Source of the DNA: Luteibacter sp. SG786
GTDB taxonomy: Bacteria; Pseudomonadota; Gammaproteobacteria; Xanthomonadales; Rhodanobacteraceae
Assembly: GCF_011759605.1 (NCBI RefSeq)
Contig: NZ_JAAOYX010000002.1
Coordinates: forward strand, 434,001 to 498,000
DNA: 64,000 bases
Direction: 5' to 3'
This document shows, piece by piece, positions 1 to 8,597 of this stretch. The position numbers and the translations under genes were made by a program. A model generated the notes under the pieces. That model was not told the origin of the DNA. It was given only the letters and a program-made list of their open reading frames with translations, and did not search any database. The stretch's first letter is position 1; each line of letters starts with the position of its first letter.

Positions 1-369
1 GCCGAGGTAGTGCAGCGGCAATTCCACCTGCTCGCAGGCAGTCAGCGCGGGAAAGAGATTGAAGCCCTGAAAGACGAAGCCGGTGTGCAGCAGCCGGAAG
101 CGCTCCAGGGCCCTGGGATCCAGGTCGTCCAGCCGATGATCCAGAGCGAACACACGGCCGGTGTCCACCCGCTGCAAACCGCTGAGGATGGCGAGCAACG
201 TGCTCTTGCCGCAGCCGGACGGCCCGGAGATCAGCGTGAGTTCGCCCGCCCGCACCGATAGCGAAAGGCCGTCGAGCACCGGCGTGCGTACCTTGCCGGA
301 CATGAACGCCTTGCCGATGTCCTCGGCACGGAGCGTTACGCGAGCGGTGGATGAGGTGGTGGTCATCAT
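1..369 (-). CDS. ABC transporter ATP-binding protein (MacB/LolD type), 3' part outside window
   Basis: This is the N-terminal 123 residues of a cytoplasmic ABC ATPase; the rest lies left of position 1. The Walker A motif GPSGCGKST is at about residues 46-54, followed by the Q-loop stretch VFQGFNLFPALTA, which is typical of the MacB/LolD/FtsE group energising FtsX-type permeases. The start ATG overlaps the stop of the permease gene (ATGA), so translation is probably coupled. The signature and Walker B motifs are not visible. The operon order (outer-membrane factor, permease, ATPase) suggests an efflux or envelope-export pump. A HlyD-type adaptor is not in the window and could follow to the left. 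Substrate unknown. Confidence 0.93.
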   Translation of the reverse strand, partial: MMTTTSSTARVTLRAEDIGKAFMSGKVRTPVLDGLSLSVRAGELTLISGPSGCGKSTLLAILSGLQRVDTGRVFALDHRLDDLDPRALERFRLLHTGFVFQGFNLFPALTACEQVELPLHYLG

Positions 370-1499
370 CGCAACAGGCTCGCCGGATCGGCATGGCGCA
401 GGCTGCGAATCGCCGCAAGCCCGGAAACCGTGGTGAGCCCCATCGTCAACACCGCGCACGCGAGCGCAACCGGCACGTCCAGCACCACCGGCACGTCCTG
501 TCCCCGCGCGAGGGCGAGCAACGCGGCGCCGAACACACTGGCGCAGAGCAGCCCGAACACGCCGACCCAGGTTGCCTGCTCCAGCACCACCCAGCGGAGG
601 GCACGCATGCCCACGCCGAGGGCATTGAGCGTGGCGTATTCGCGTACCGAACCGGCCACGGCGGCCACCAGGGTCTGGCTGGTGATGATCGCCCCCACCA
701 CGAAGACGACGCCCGCCAGGAAGAGGACACCGGCACCCGCGCCCGTGTCCAGCATCCAGTAGAGCACCGAGCGGCGAGCGAAGGCGGGGGCGGTCCACAC
801 TTCGTAGCGGTCGAATCCACGCGCGCCGGCGATCCGGTGCGCCACCGCATCGGCCGCAGCCGGGTCGTGCAGCCGGGCAACGAGGTAGGTCGGCCGGTCG
901 CGATCGGCGGGGTCCGTATCGAGCACGCGCGCGGTATCCAACGAGGCGACGACGTTCACGCCGCCGAGCGCACGCAAGCCGCTGCTCGCGCCCACGACGC
1001 GTACCCGATGGCCGTCGATCGTGGCGCTGTCTCCCACCCTGACGCCGAGCTTGTCCATGTCGGCCTCGTCGACGATCACGGCATCGGGCTCTCGCAACCG
1101 CATGCGCAATGCGGACGGCAGCACACGCGCGAACATGAGCCCGTCGGGACGCGGGTCGATGCCCGAGACGTAAACCGATTCGCCGCCCGTGTCCGATGGA
1201 CCGCGCCAGTCGGCGTCGAGCCAGATGAAGGGTTCGACGCGCTCGACCGCCGGGTCCATGAGCAGGCGCCCCTCTACGTTCGGGTCGATGGACCGACCCA
1301 GGCTGACGCTTTGCGTGCCGGGATAGCCCACCCAGAGGTCTGCCGACGAGCCCGTGACGTAAATGCTCGCGCTGCTGAAGATGCCCAGCACCAGGGCGGC
1401 CTGCAACAACTGCAACATACCCGCGAAACCCACCGCGAGGATCGCCGGCAGGAAGCGGCGCCATTCGTGCACGAGTGTCTTGCGCGCCAGGGCCACCAT
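366..1499 (-). CDS. FtsX/MacB-type ABC transporter permease
   Basis: 377-residue inner-membrane permease. One N-terminal membrane helix (about residues 15-38) is followed by a periplasmic domain of about 200 residues, then three C-terminal helices (about 255-365). This is the four-helix FtsX/MacB plan, close to DevC-like permeases. I chose the ATG at 1499 because it overlaps the upstream stop (TGATG) and begins MVALARKTLVHEWRRF, a normal cytoplasmic lead-in; a longer open frame upstream is antisense noise inside the neighbouring gene. It pairs with the ATPase encoded next. The pump's substrate cannot be read from the sequence. Confidence 0.92.
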   Translation of the reverse strand: MVALARKTLVHEWRRFLPAILAVGFAGMLQLLQAALVLGIFSSASIYVTGSSADLWVGYPGTQSVSLGRSIDPNVEGRLLMDPAVERVEPFIWLDADWRGPSDTGGESVYVSGIDPRPDGLMFARVLPSALRMRLREPDAVIVDEADMDKLGVRVGDSATIDGHRVRVVGASSGLRALGGVNVVASLDTARVLDTDPADRDRPTYLVARLHDPAAADAVAHRIAGARGFDRYEVWTAPAFARRSVLYWMLDTGAGAGVLFLAGVVFVVGAIITSQTLVAAVAGSVREYATLNALGVGMRALRWVVLEQATWVGVFGLLCASVFGAALLALARGQDVPVVLDVPVALACAVLTMGLTTVSGLAAIRSLRHADPASLLR

Positions 1500-2893
1500 C
1501 AGTGCCGGCCCTCCTGGGTCGCGCGCTCGGCAGGAGGGAGCGGTGCGCCGCCAAGGGCCTTGAACAGCGACACGAACGCGAGATCGTGTCCGGCCTGCGC
1601 CTGCACGAGCGCCAGCGAGGCCTCGTCGTGGGCGATGGCGCTTTCGATCTCCTCGTCCGCACCGGCAAGGTGTAACGCGGCACGCTTCGCCACCACGGTA
1701 TCGGCGCGCGCGAGCGCCGCCGTCGCCTCGGTGCACTGCCGTTCCTGCTCGCCTTGCCGTTGCAGGCGTCCGAGTGCGGTCTCCACGTCGGCCACGCCTT
1801 CCAGCACCGATTGCCGATACGCCAGCACGCTCGCCTGCAACTCGTGCCGCTTCGCATCCTCCTGTGCCGCGCGCATGCCCCAGTCGAATAGCGGAATGTC
1901 GATAAGCGGGCCGATGGACGCGACCGGGCTGGATCCACCACCACGGTTCGACTGCAAGCTGGCCGACCAGGTCAGCGAGCCGCCGATGGCGACGCGCGGA
2001 TAGCGGTCGGCATGGGCGATGCCGGCGGCACCGGCGGCGCGCAACACATCGGCCTCGGCATGCCGGATCTCCGGCCGCGAACGGAGCAGGTCGGCAGGTG
2101 CGGCTTGCAGGCTCCATGCGCCCAGCGTGGGAAGCGGCACCGCATTCGTCCAGGCCGGGTCCGGCTCCGCCGTGCCGAGCAGGACAGCCAGTCGCTGCGC
2201 GTTCGCGTCTATCGTCTCACGCGGTTCAACCATGGCCGCGTCTGCCTGCGCGAGCGCGGCGTCGGCCCTTTGCACGCTTTCCGCGCCCGCCAGCCGCAGG
2301 CGCTCACGCACCTGCAACAGGTCGAGTTGGCGCTGGCGGGCATCGCGCACCTGCTGCAGCCATTGCAACTGTTGTTGCGCGGCGCGCAGTTGAAGCCAGT
2401 CGCGCACCACCTCGGCCACAAGGGAAACCCTGGCGCCCTGGAGATCGGCCGCCGCCGCATCGAGGTCGCCCTGGGCCGCGCGACGCAAGGCCGTGCCGCG
2501 GCCGAACAGGTCCAGTTCCCAGACGGCGTCGAATCCGGCCACGAAATACGAGGCTCCTGCGTCAGGGGCCTCCACATCCTCGGTTTTCGCGTGCAGCTGC
2601 GGCAGGAAGGCCGAGCTGGCCACGCCATGCAACGCCCGCGCGGCACGCACGCGTTCCGCTGCCTGCGCTACGTCGAGGTTGTTTGCCAGCGCGCGGTCCA
2701 CCAGCGCGTCCAGGGATGGGTCGGCGAAGCTATGCCACCAGCCGCGAAGGTCGACGGGCGCGCCCGCGGGAGCGTCGGCCACGGGGTGCCGCCACTCGCC
2801 GGGAACGGGTGCGTGGAGATCGGGCAGTGGCTGGCTGGCGCAACCGGCCAGGCCAGCCCCGACCAGCAGGGCGAAGACCAGGTATCTGGCCAT
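1499..2893 (-). CDS. RND/ABC efflux outer-membrane lipoprotein, NodT (TolC-like) family
   Basis: 464 residues, the usual length for this family. The signal peptide ends in a lipobox (LAGC, Cys about 18), so the protein should be acylated and anchored in the outer membrane as a TolC-like trimeric channel. The two repeated outer-membrane-factor halves are recognisable: a DAVWELDLFGRG stretch in the first, and the RPEIRHAEADVLRA and IGPLIDIPLFDWG stretches of the second. It is the first gene of the operon with the FtsX-like permease and ABC ATPase, so it probably supplies their exit duct. Specificity unknown. Confidence 0.93.
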   Translation of the reverse strand: MARYLVFALLVGAGLAGCASQPLPDLHAPVPGEWRHPVADAPAGAPVDLRGWWHSFADPSLDALVDRALANNLDVAQAAERVRAARALHGVASSAFLPQLHAKTEDVEAPDAGASYFVAGFDAVWELDLFGRGTALRRAAQGDLDAAAADLQGARVSLVAEVVRDWLQLRAAQQQLQWLQQVRDARQRQLDLLQVRERLRLAGAESVQRADAALAQADAAMVEPRETIDANAQRLAVLLGTAEPDPAWTNAVPLPTLGAWSLQAAPADLLRSRPEIRHAEADVLRAAGAAGIAHADRYPRVAIGGSLTWSASLQSNRGGGSSPVASIGPLIDIPLFDWGMRAAQEDAKRHELQASVLAYRQSVLEGVADVETALGRLQRQGEQERQCTEATAALARADTVVAKRAALHLAGADEEIESAIAHDEASLALVQAQAGHDLAFVSLFKALGGAPLPPAERATQEGRH

Positions 2894-2995
2894 GGGGTGA
2901 ATGCCGCCGCAAGAACGTGGGTCGCAAGATTGTGGCGGTCCTACCTTTCAGAATGGTTCCGACCGCCCACGGGGCACATGGCCCGGCTCGGCAGA

Positions 2996-3496
2996 CTACC
3001 GCGAGCGCTCGAAGTAGTTCGTGCGCATCACGAGGTCGCCGTTTTCGCCCGGATGGACGTTGGTTTCGACCAGGCCGCGGTTGTCGGGCGTCACGGCGTA
3101 GATGCGCGTGGAAACGAGCACGCCGTTCTTCTGCAGTCCCATCACCAGTACGCCGGGCGTGGGGCGCCGAAGTGTCACATGATCGGCTTCGGGGCTGTTC
3201 TCCACGGCGACGGCACCGCCGTCCACCGACCCTTCCGAGGCGGAATGGACCTCGGAGCCCGGTGCGTAGACGATGTCCACGTGCACGGACAGCTTGCCGG
3301 CCCCCGCATCGGCGAAGGCAAAGCGGACGCTCTTCGGTCGCTGCTCCGGCGGCAACGGCATGCGCGAGGTGTCGAGCGACCACGTGCCCAGCAGGGACGG
3401 CGCCGCAGGCTTGACCGTACCGGCGCCATGGGCCGCGCCGCCTGCCGCGAGCGCCGCTGCGAGGAACAGGCACCTTGCCTTCGATTCAACCTTCAT
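2996..3496 (-). CDS. secreted hypothetical protein
   Basis: 166 residues with a clear Sec signal peptide (MKVESKARCLFLAAALAAG... cleaved near AHGA), so probably periplasmic. The mature part opens with LLGTWSLDTSRMPLPPEQRP, a phrase common in small lipocalin-like or DUF proteins measuring a loss or reaction product, followed by alternating beta-strand-like segments. No catalytic motif is apparent. It stands alone between the efflux operon (about 100 bases away, same strand) and a divergent DUF3820 gene. Function not known to me. Confidence 0.75.
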   Translation of the reverse strand: MKVESKARCLFLAAALAAGGAAHGAGTVKPAAPSLLGTWSLDTSRMPLPPEQRPKSVRFAFADAGAGKLSVHVDIVYAPGSEVHSASEGSVDGGAVAVENSPEADHVTLRRPTPGVLVMGLQKNGVLVSTRIYAVTPDNRGLVETNVHPGENGDLVMRTNYFERSR

Positions 3497-3556
3497 AATC
3501 CCCCCTTCCCCACGGTAGCGGTCACCCGGCCAGCATCACGTCGTCCAGAGTAGCAA

Positions 3557-3769
3557 ATGCAACCCGAAGACCTGCAAAGCCTCGTCACCACCGCGATGCC
3601 CTATGGGAAATACAAGGGACGCCTTATCGCGGACCTTCCGGGCGCGTACCTGGCCTGGTACGCGCGCAAGGGCTTCCCGCCCGGCCGCCTCGGCAGCCTG
3701 CTCGCGCTGGCGCTGGAACTCGATCACAACGGCCTGAAGCGGCTGCTCGACCCCTTGCGGCCGAAGTAG
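3557..3769 (+). CDS. DUF3820 family protein
   Basis: 70-residue cytoplasmic protein matching the DUF3820 family in size and motifs: MPYGKYKGRLIADLPGAYLAWY and a C-terminal LELDHNGLKRLLDPLR. Pfam describes this family as a putative quorum-sensing-regulated virulence factor, but the molecular role is unsettled. It may bind nucleic acid, as the FGKYKG-type motif resembles small exonuclease-associated domains (inference). Monocistronic, divergent from the secreted protein upstream. Confidence 0.85.
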   Translation: MQPEDLQSLVTTAMPYGKYKGRLIADLPGAYLAWYARKGFPPGRLGSLLALALELDHNGLKRLLDPLRPK

Positions 3770-3961
3770 CCCCACGCGAAATCTCCATCGCCCGATCGGC
3801 AAGGATCGCGCCGCAAATCAGCATATGGCCGATACGCCCCGCACGCCCGCACAGCGACGCTGACGGCGGGCGGATGGCGTCGTGTCGGCCAGCCACCGTC
3901 CGGACGAGCGCGTATGCAGTCCCTCTCTGGCCGCTGACGACACGACATTGAGGTCATTCCC

Positions 3962-4345
3962 ATGAAGAAGACGATATTCACCACCGCCCTCGCGGCCGTC
4001 CTGCTTTGCAGCGCATCGCTTGCCGTCGCGAAGAACGGCGACCCCGCTCCGAAGGGATGGGTGTTGGTACGAGGTGGCGCGGCCAACACCAAAGCCAACT
4101 ATGACAAGGAGGACCAGGCAAGCGACGGGACGCTTCAACAGGTATCGGTGCTGTGCGGCAACGACACTGCTGCTGGATTGGTCGCGACAGATACCACCCG
4201 CACATGGGGTGCTTACATGGAATCCAATGTCACCACGGCGGTCAACCTGGGCGGCAAGGTGATCATCGACGCCCAGAAGGGCAACCCGAACCACTGCGTC
4301 ATCAACAATCTGACCTTGTCGCAGATCAAGGGCATCTGGCATTGA
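3962..4345 (+). CDS. small secreted protein, unknown
   Basis: 127 residues with a textbook signal peptide (MKKTIFTTALAAVLLCSASLAVA). The mature protein of about 104 residues has two cysteines (in VLCGND and NHCVINN) that could form a disulfide, and no recognisable domain. A GAGG-like Shine-Dalgarno lies about 8 bases before the ATG. It sits alone, convergent with the GH30 gene. The preceding 190 bases show no gene and no clear signal. Confidence 0.7.
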   Translation: MKKTIFTTALAAVLLCSASLAVAKNGDPAPKGWVLVRGGAANTKANYDKEDQASDGTLQQVSVLCGNDTAAGLVATDTTRTWGAYMESNVTTAVNLGGKVIIDAQKGNPNHCVINNLTLSQIKGIWH

Positions 4346-4384
4346 TCGAACGGTGGCGCGCGGCACGCAGCCGTGTCGCCACGC

Positions 4385-5953
4385 CTATTCGGCCCGTCCG
4401 CGCGCCGCAGACGGGCCGAGCCAGCCAATCGCCCGGCGCATCCATACACCCACCGGGTTCGGGTTCCATGTGAGCGTGGCCACGCTTTCCGGGGGGATGG
4501 TGTAGTCGAAACGTGTCTGTCCCTGCGCGACGGAGACGGTGCGCGCTTCCTTCCTGATGTTCACCATGACCAGAACGACGGAATCGTCGGACACGTTCTG
4601 GAAGGCGACATTGGCGATGCCCTTGTCGGCGTCGGTATCGGTGGACCGCACCCGGACGGCACCCGGCAACACGAACCGGCTGAAATGGGCCAGTGCGTAG
4701 TATTCGTCGGTGCGGGTCACCTCGCCCGACACCGAATCGATGGTGATCACGCCGTTGCATAGCGTGCACCCGCCGAAGTGCGGACCGTGGTTCTCGTCGA
4801 GGGCGAGGTTCCAGTAGATCACGCCGCGCGCCCATTGCCGCATGCCGGTCACCAGCAGGTTGCGCGCGGACCAGAGCAGTTCCCCATTCATGTTCAACGA
4901 CCAGTCGCCGCCGGAACACTCGGTGATATAGGCGTCCTTGTCGGGATGCGCGCGGTGCACGCGGCCTTGTGCGTGCTGACTTCCCTCATAGCAATGCCAC
5001 GCCACGCCGTCGACGTAAGGCGCGGCGGCAGGGTCGCCGAGCACCGCCAGCGGCTGTTCGGGATGGCTCCAGTTGTGGTCCCAATCGAGGATGCGCGTCC
5101 GCTGCTTGCGCTTCGCGAGCCTGGGCCCGAGGTAGTTCGCGATGATGCGCGCCCGCGTCGCCGCGCCCATGATCATGCCCGGATAACTGATCGGCGAATA
5201 GGCCGGTTCGTTCTGCAGGGTAAGCGCGAAAATGGGAATGCCGTGACTGCGATAGGTGTCGACGTACTTGATGAGGTAGTCCGCGAAGGCGCTCTCGTAC
5301 TCGGAAAGCAGTTCGCCGCCAATCAGGTTCTGGCTGTCCTTCATCCAGGCGGGGGCGCTCCACGGCGATGCGACGATGAGAAGGCCCGGGTTCACGGCCA
5401 GTACGTCCTTCACCGTCGGAATCAGGTCGTGCAGGTTGGCCGCGACGTTGAAGTAGCGCAGTTCCTGGTCCGATTCCCCGAACGGAATGTCGTCCAGGGT
5501 GTAGAGGTTCAACGAGAAGTCCGACGCGCCGATGGTCAGGCGCATCATGTTGAAATTGAGATTGGGCGGCGGTCCGTACAACTCGTGCAAGAGGGCCTGG
5601 CGGTGCGGCTCGTCGAGCCGGTTCCGGATCAGCCACGCCGAAGCGTCCGTCATCGCCGCGCCGAAGCCGGTGACACTCTGGTACCTGGCCTGGACATCGA
5701 CGGCGATGTCGACGGGCGCATCGCCTCGTGCGGTCATCGTCAGGGAGGGCTGCGGCGCCAGCCGGAGCTTGCTACCCGTGGTGCTCAGCCAGACCTCCAC
5801 CGCGGGCATGATGGGCGCGACTTCGGCCGCTTGCGCGGCCGCCAACCGTTCCTCTTCGTAACGCGGCGCACTGAGGGCCGCCAGCGTCAGTAGCGACATC
5901 AGTGCGACGAAAACGGCCGCAACCCTTTCGGAACTTCGTTCCAGATCATCCAT
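4385..5953 (-). CDS. glycoside hydrolase family 30 (glucosylceramidase-like)
   Basis: 522-residue GH30-type glycosidase. The (beta/alpha)8 barrel carries the acid/base Glu in LTLQNEPAYS (E249) and the nucleophile Glu in AYITECSGGD (E345), followed by a C-terminal beta domain ending near residue 505. The N terminus has a hydrophobic segment (about residues 11-29) with no obvious cleavage site, so the enzyme may be an anchored periplasmic or exported protein. GH30 members cleave beta-glucosyl or beta-xylosyl linkages, including glucosylceramide; the exact substrate is not determinable here. It is monocistronic and runs convergent with the small secreted protein. Confidence 0.92.
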   Translation of the reverse strand: MDDLERSSERVAAVFVALMSLLTLAALSAPRYEEERLAAAQAAEVAPIMPAVEVWLSTTGSKLRLAPQPSLTMTARGDAPVDIAVDVQARYQSVTGFGAAMTDASAWLIRNRLDEPHRQALLHELYGPPPNLNFNMMRLTIGASDFSLNLYTLDDIPFGESDQELRYFNVAANLHDLIPTVKDVLAVNPGLLIVASPWSAPAWMKDSQNLIGGELLSEYESAFADYLIKYVDTYRSHGIPIFALTLQNEPAYSPISYPGMIMGAATRARIIANYLGPRLAKRKQRTRILDWDHNWSHPEQPLAVLGDPAAAPYVDGVAWHCYEGSQHAQGRVHRAHPDKDAYITECSGGDWSLNMNGELLWSARNLLVTGMRQWARGVIYWNLALDENHGPHFGGCTLCNGVITIDSVSGEVTRTDEYYALAHFSRFVLPGAVRVRSTDTDADKGIANVAFQNVSDDSVVLVMVNIRKEARTVSVAQGQTRFDYTIPPESVATLTWNPNPVGVWMRRAIGWLGPSAARGRAE

Positions 5954-6055
5954 GGCGACGACCGTTCCTGCCGCATGCGTTGTGGTTCGACGAAGTCACG
6001 AAGCGTCGGAATGCCTATGTCTGGCCGGATGGCACCGGCGCCAGCATAGCTAACC

Positions 6056-7183
6056 TTACGCCGCGACCCCAACACGCGGGAGCCGGAGGCGGAAGCAGAC
6101 CTCGGACGACAGGTTTTCGGCGCGCAGCGTTCCGCCGTGCGCGCGCACGAACTGGTCCGCGATGTAGAGCCCGAGGCCGAGGCCCTTGCTTGGATGGAAG
6201 CTGCCCTTGAACGGCTCGAAGAGGCGGCCGAGCACCGGCTCCGGAATCCTGCCGGCATTGCGCACGGAAACCTCCAGCCAGTCTTTCTCCATGCCTTCCG
6301 CGTGCACGCTCACCTCGCCTGCTTCGCCGTGCTGGACGGCGTTGCCGATGAGGTTGGACACCGCCTGCGCGATCCTCACGCCGTCGAATACGCCATGCAG
6401 GCTTCCGCTGGTCGACAGCCCGATCGGCAGGCCATCGTGCGCACGCCGCATCTCGGCGACCACGTCCTCGCACACCTGGCCCAGGTCGCCTTTCTGGAAA
6501 TCCATCTTGAGGATGTATGACCGGATACGGGAAAAATCGAGCAACTGCTCGATCATCCGCGCCATGCGGCCGGCGCTGCTCATCACGTGGGACGCGGTCC
6601 GCGCGAGCGGCGTGCCGTCGGCCTCTTCCACGAGCCGTTCGGCGCACAGGCTGATGGCCGACAACGGGGTGCGCAGGTCGTGGGTGAGCACCGCGATCAT
6701 CGTCTCGTTGAGCTGGAGCGAGCGCTCGAGCCGCTCGTTGCGTTCCTTCAGTTCGAGCCGCTGGCGATGCAACTGGATGAACACGTTCACCTTGCCCAGC
6801 AACACGCGAGGGTCGAGGGGCTTGTGCAGGAAGTCCACCGCTCCGGCGTCGTAGCCCTTGAACGAGCGTGCCGGATCGTTCGGAGACGCCGTGAGGAAGA
6901 TGATGGGCACGTGGCGCGTGCGCGACGAGCCGCGCATGAATTCGGCCAGCGCGAAGCCGTCCATTTCGGGCATCTGCACGTCGAGCAACGCCAGGGCCAC
7001 GTCGTACCGGAGCAGGAGTTCCAGCGCTTCCGCGCCCGAGCCGGCCTTCAGGATATCGACGCCGTCCTGGGCCAGCAGCGCCTCCAGCGCGACGAGGTTC
7101 TGCGGCACGTCGTCGACGATGAGGATATGCGTCTCAGGCGAGCCGCCGGGCGACACGGATACGATGTCAGGAGCGAGGCTCAT
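6056..7183 (-). CDS. response-regulator receiver / histidine kinase fusion
   Basis: 375 residues: an N-terminal receiver domain (ILIVDDVPQ, acceptor Asp in LALLDVQMPEMDG) directly followed by HisKA (LTHDLRTPLSAI) and HATPase_c (N box NLIGNAVQHG, G box GLGLGLYIADQF). There is no membrane segment, so it is cytoplasmic. I started at the ATG at 7183, which overlaps the cheB stop (ATGA). It is the last gene of a coupled hybrid kinase-cheR-cheB-kinase set and may receive phosphate from the first kinase or read CheR/CheB output; this last point is inference. Confidence 0.92.
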   Translation of the reverse strand: MSLAPDIVSVSPGGSPETHILIVDDVPQNLVALEALLAQDGVDILKAGSGAEALELLLRYDVALALLDVQMPEMDGFALAEFMRGSSRTRHVPIIFLTASPNDPARSFKGYDAGAVDFLHKPLDPRVLLGKVNVFIQLHRQRLELKERNERLERSLQLNETMIAVLTHDLRTPLSAISLCAERLVEEADGTPLARTASHVMSSAGRMARMIEQLLDFSRIRSYILKMDFQKGDLGQVCEDVVAEMRRAHDGLPIGLSTSGSLHGVFDGVRIAQAVSNLIGNAVQHGEAGEVSVHAEGMEKDWLEVSVRNAGRIPEPVLGRLFEPFKGSFHPSKGLGLGLYIADQFVRAHGGTLRAENLSSEVCFRLRLPRVGVAA

Positions 7184-7767
7184 GCGGTGCTTCCCTTGAG
7201 GCGTTCGCACATCTCGCCGAGGCGAAGGACCGCGTCGGCCCCCGCATGGGCCAGCGCGGCGTTGGGCATGGTGGGGGACGCGGCTTCGACGGGGCACTGT
7301 ATCCAGGCCTTTCCGCCTGCCGCGCGTACGGCGGCGACACCTTCGCTGCCGTCGGAACTGGCGCCGGTGAGCAGGATCGCAAGCAGGCCCCTGTCGTACA
7401 CGGCCGCCGCGGACTCGAAGAGCACGTCGATCGACGGACGCGAGAAGAGCACCGGCTCGTCCATCGACAGCGCCACGGCGTCCCTGCTCTCCACCAGCAA
7501 GTGGTAGTCGGGCGGTGCGAAGTACACGTGGCCCGGCCGAATCGGCTGTTTGTCGTCGGCCTCCAGCACGGGCAACGCACAGTAGCCTCCGAGGAGTTCC
7601 GGAATGCCGCTGGGGCGATCCTTGGGCACGTGCAGCACGACGAACACCGGCGGCTGGAACGACCCGGGGAGGCTGCCGAGCACGGTCTGCAGCGCGCTCA
7701 CACCGCCGGCCGACGCGCCGATGACCAGCGCTTCCAACGGGCGGGGCAACGCCATGTCCGCGCTCAC
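7180..7767 (-). CDS. cheB: stand-alone CheB-type protein-glutamate methylesterase
   Basis: 195 residues corresponding only to the CheB catalytic domain, without the receiver domain of classical CheB. The catalytic Ser lies in VIGASAGG, His in VVLHVPKD and Asp in LLTGASSDGSEG. It should hydrolyse methyl-glutamyl or deamidate glutamines. No methyl-accepting chemotaxis protein is in the window, so the target is unknown. It overlaps cheR upstream and the receiver-kinase downstream by four bases each. Confidence 0.9.
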   Translation of the reverse strand: MSADMALPRPLEALVIGASAGGVSALQTVLGSLPGSFQPPVFVVLHVPKDRPSGIPELLGGYCALPVLEADDKQPIRPGHVYFAPPDYHLLVESRDAVALSMDEPVLFSRPSIDVLFESAAAVYDRGLLAILLTGASSDGSEGVAAVRAAGGKAWIQCPVEAASPTMPNAALAHAGADAVLRLGEMCERLKGSTA

Positions 7768-8597
7768 GGCGCCACCTTACGGTAGATGCGCTGGTTAGCC
7801 ACGAAGGGTTCGAAGGCATCGGCGTGGGCGCCGAACTGAAGCGACTCCTTGCCGCCCAGCCCCAGAAAGCCCTTGCGCACGAGCGAGTCGCGGAACAGCC
7901 CCACGGCCCGGTCCTGGAGTTCGCGGTTGAAATAAATGAGCACGTTGCGACACGACACCAGGTGCACTTCCGAGAACACCGAATCCGTCGCCAGGCTGTG
8001 GTCGGCAAAGACCATCTGCTTCTTCAGCCGACGATCGAACATCGCGTTGCCGTAAGCGGAGGTGTAGTAGTCGGACAGCGAACCGCGTCCGCCGGCGGCG
8101 AGGTAGTTGCGGCTGAAAAGCGGCAGCCGGTCCGCGGCAAACGTGCCGTGTTCCGCCTTCGCGAGCGCTTCCGGATTGATGTCCGTGGCGTAGATCACGG
8201 ACCGTTCGAGCAGTTCCTCCTCCGCGAGCAGGATGGCCAGCGACCATACTTCCTCGCCGCTGCTGCAACCGGCCACCCACACCTTGATCGATGGATAGGT
8301 TCTCAGCACCGGCAGTACCTGCTCCCGTAGAGCGAGGAAATACGCCGGATCGCGGAACATTTCCGAAACCTGCACGGTGAAGTACTGCATGGCGTCGGCG
8401 AAGAAGGCAGGCTCGTGCAGGATACGATGTTGCAGGTCGCTCATGCGTTCGCAGTCGAACCGCCCCATGGCGTGCCGCATGCGCCGCCGCAGCGAGCTCA
8501 TGGCGTACCCGCGGAAGTCGTAGTGATAACGCATGTACACCGCATCGAGCAGAAGTTTCAGCTCAATGTCGAACAGTTCGGTGGCATCGTCGGTCAT
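7764..8597 (-). CDS. cheR: CheR-type protein-glutamate methyltransferase
   Basis: 277 residues with the CheR N-terminal helical domain (MSSLRRRMRHAMGRF) and the SAM-binding core motif VAGCSSGEEVWSLAI, plus the late motif SCRNVLIYFN. The start at 8597 overlaps the stop of the hybrid kinase (ATGA); a longer open frame upstream lies inside that gene and was rejected. Together with the stand-alone CheB, it suggests methylation control over the kinases of this operon rather than flagellar chemotaxis, since no che or motility gene is nearby. Confidence 0.92.
   Translation of the reverse strand: MTDDATELFDIELKLLLDAVYMRYHYDFRGYAMSSLRRRMRHAMGRFDCERMSDLQHRILHEPAFFADAMQYFTVQVSEMFRDPAYFLALREQVLPVLRTYPSIKVWVAGCSSGEEVWSLAILLAEEELLERSVIYATDINPEALAKAEHGTFAADRLPLFSRNYLAAGGRGSLSDYYTSAYGNAMFDRRLKKQMVFADHSLATDSVFSEVHLVSCRNVLIYFNRELQDRAVGLFRDSLVRKGFLGLGGKESLQFGAHADAFEPFVANQRIYRKVAP

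Noticed and set aside
2012-3553. Plus-strand open frame of about 513 codons covering the NodT-type gene and its upstream region.
   Set aside because: It is antisense to a gene with a clear signal peptide and family motifs, and it lacks any domain.
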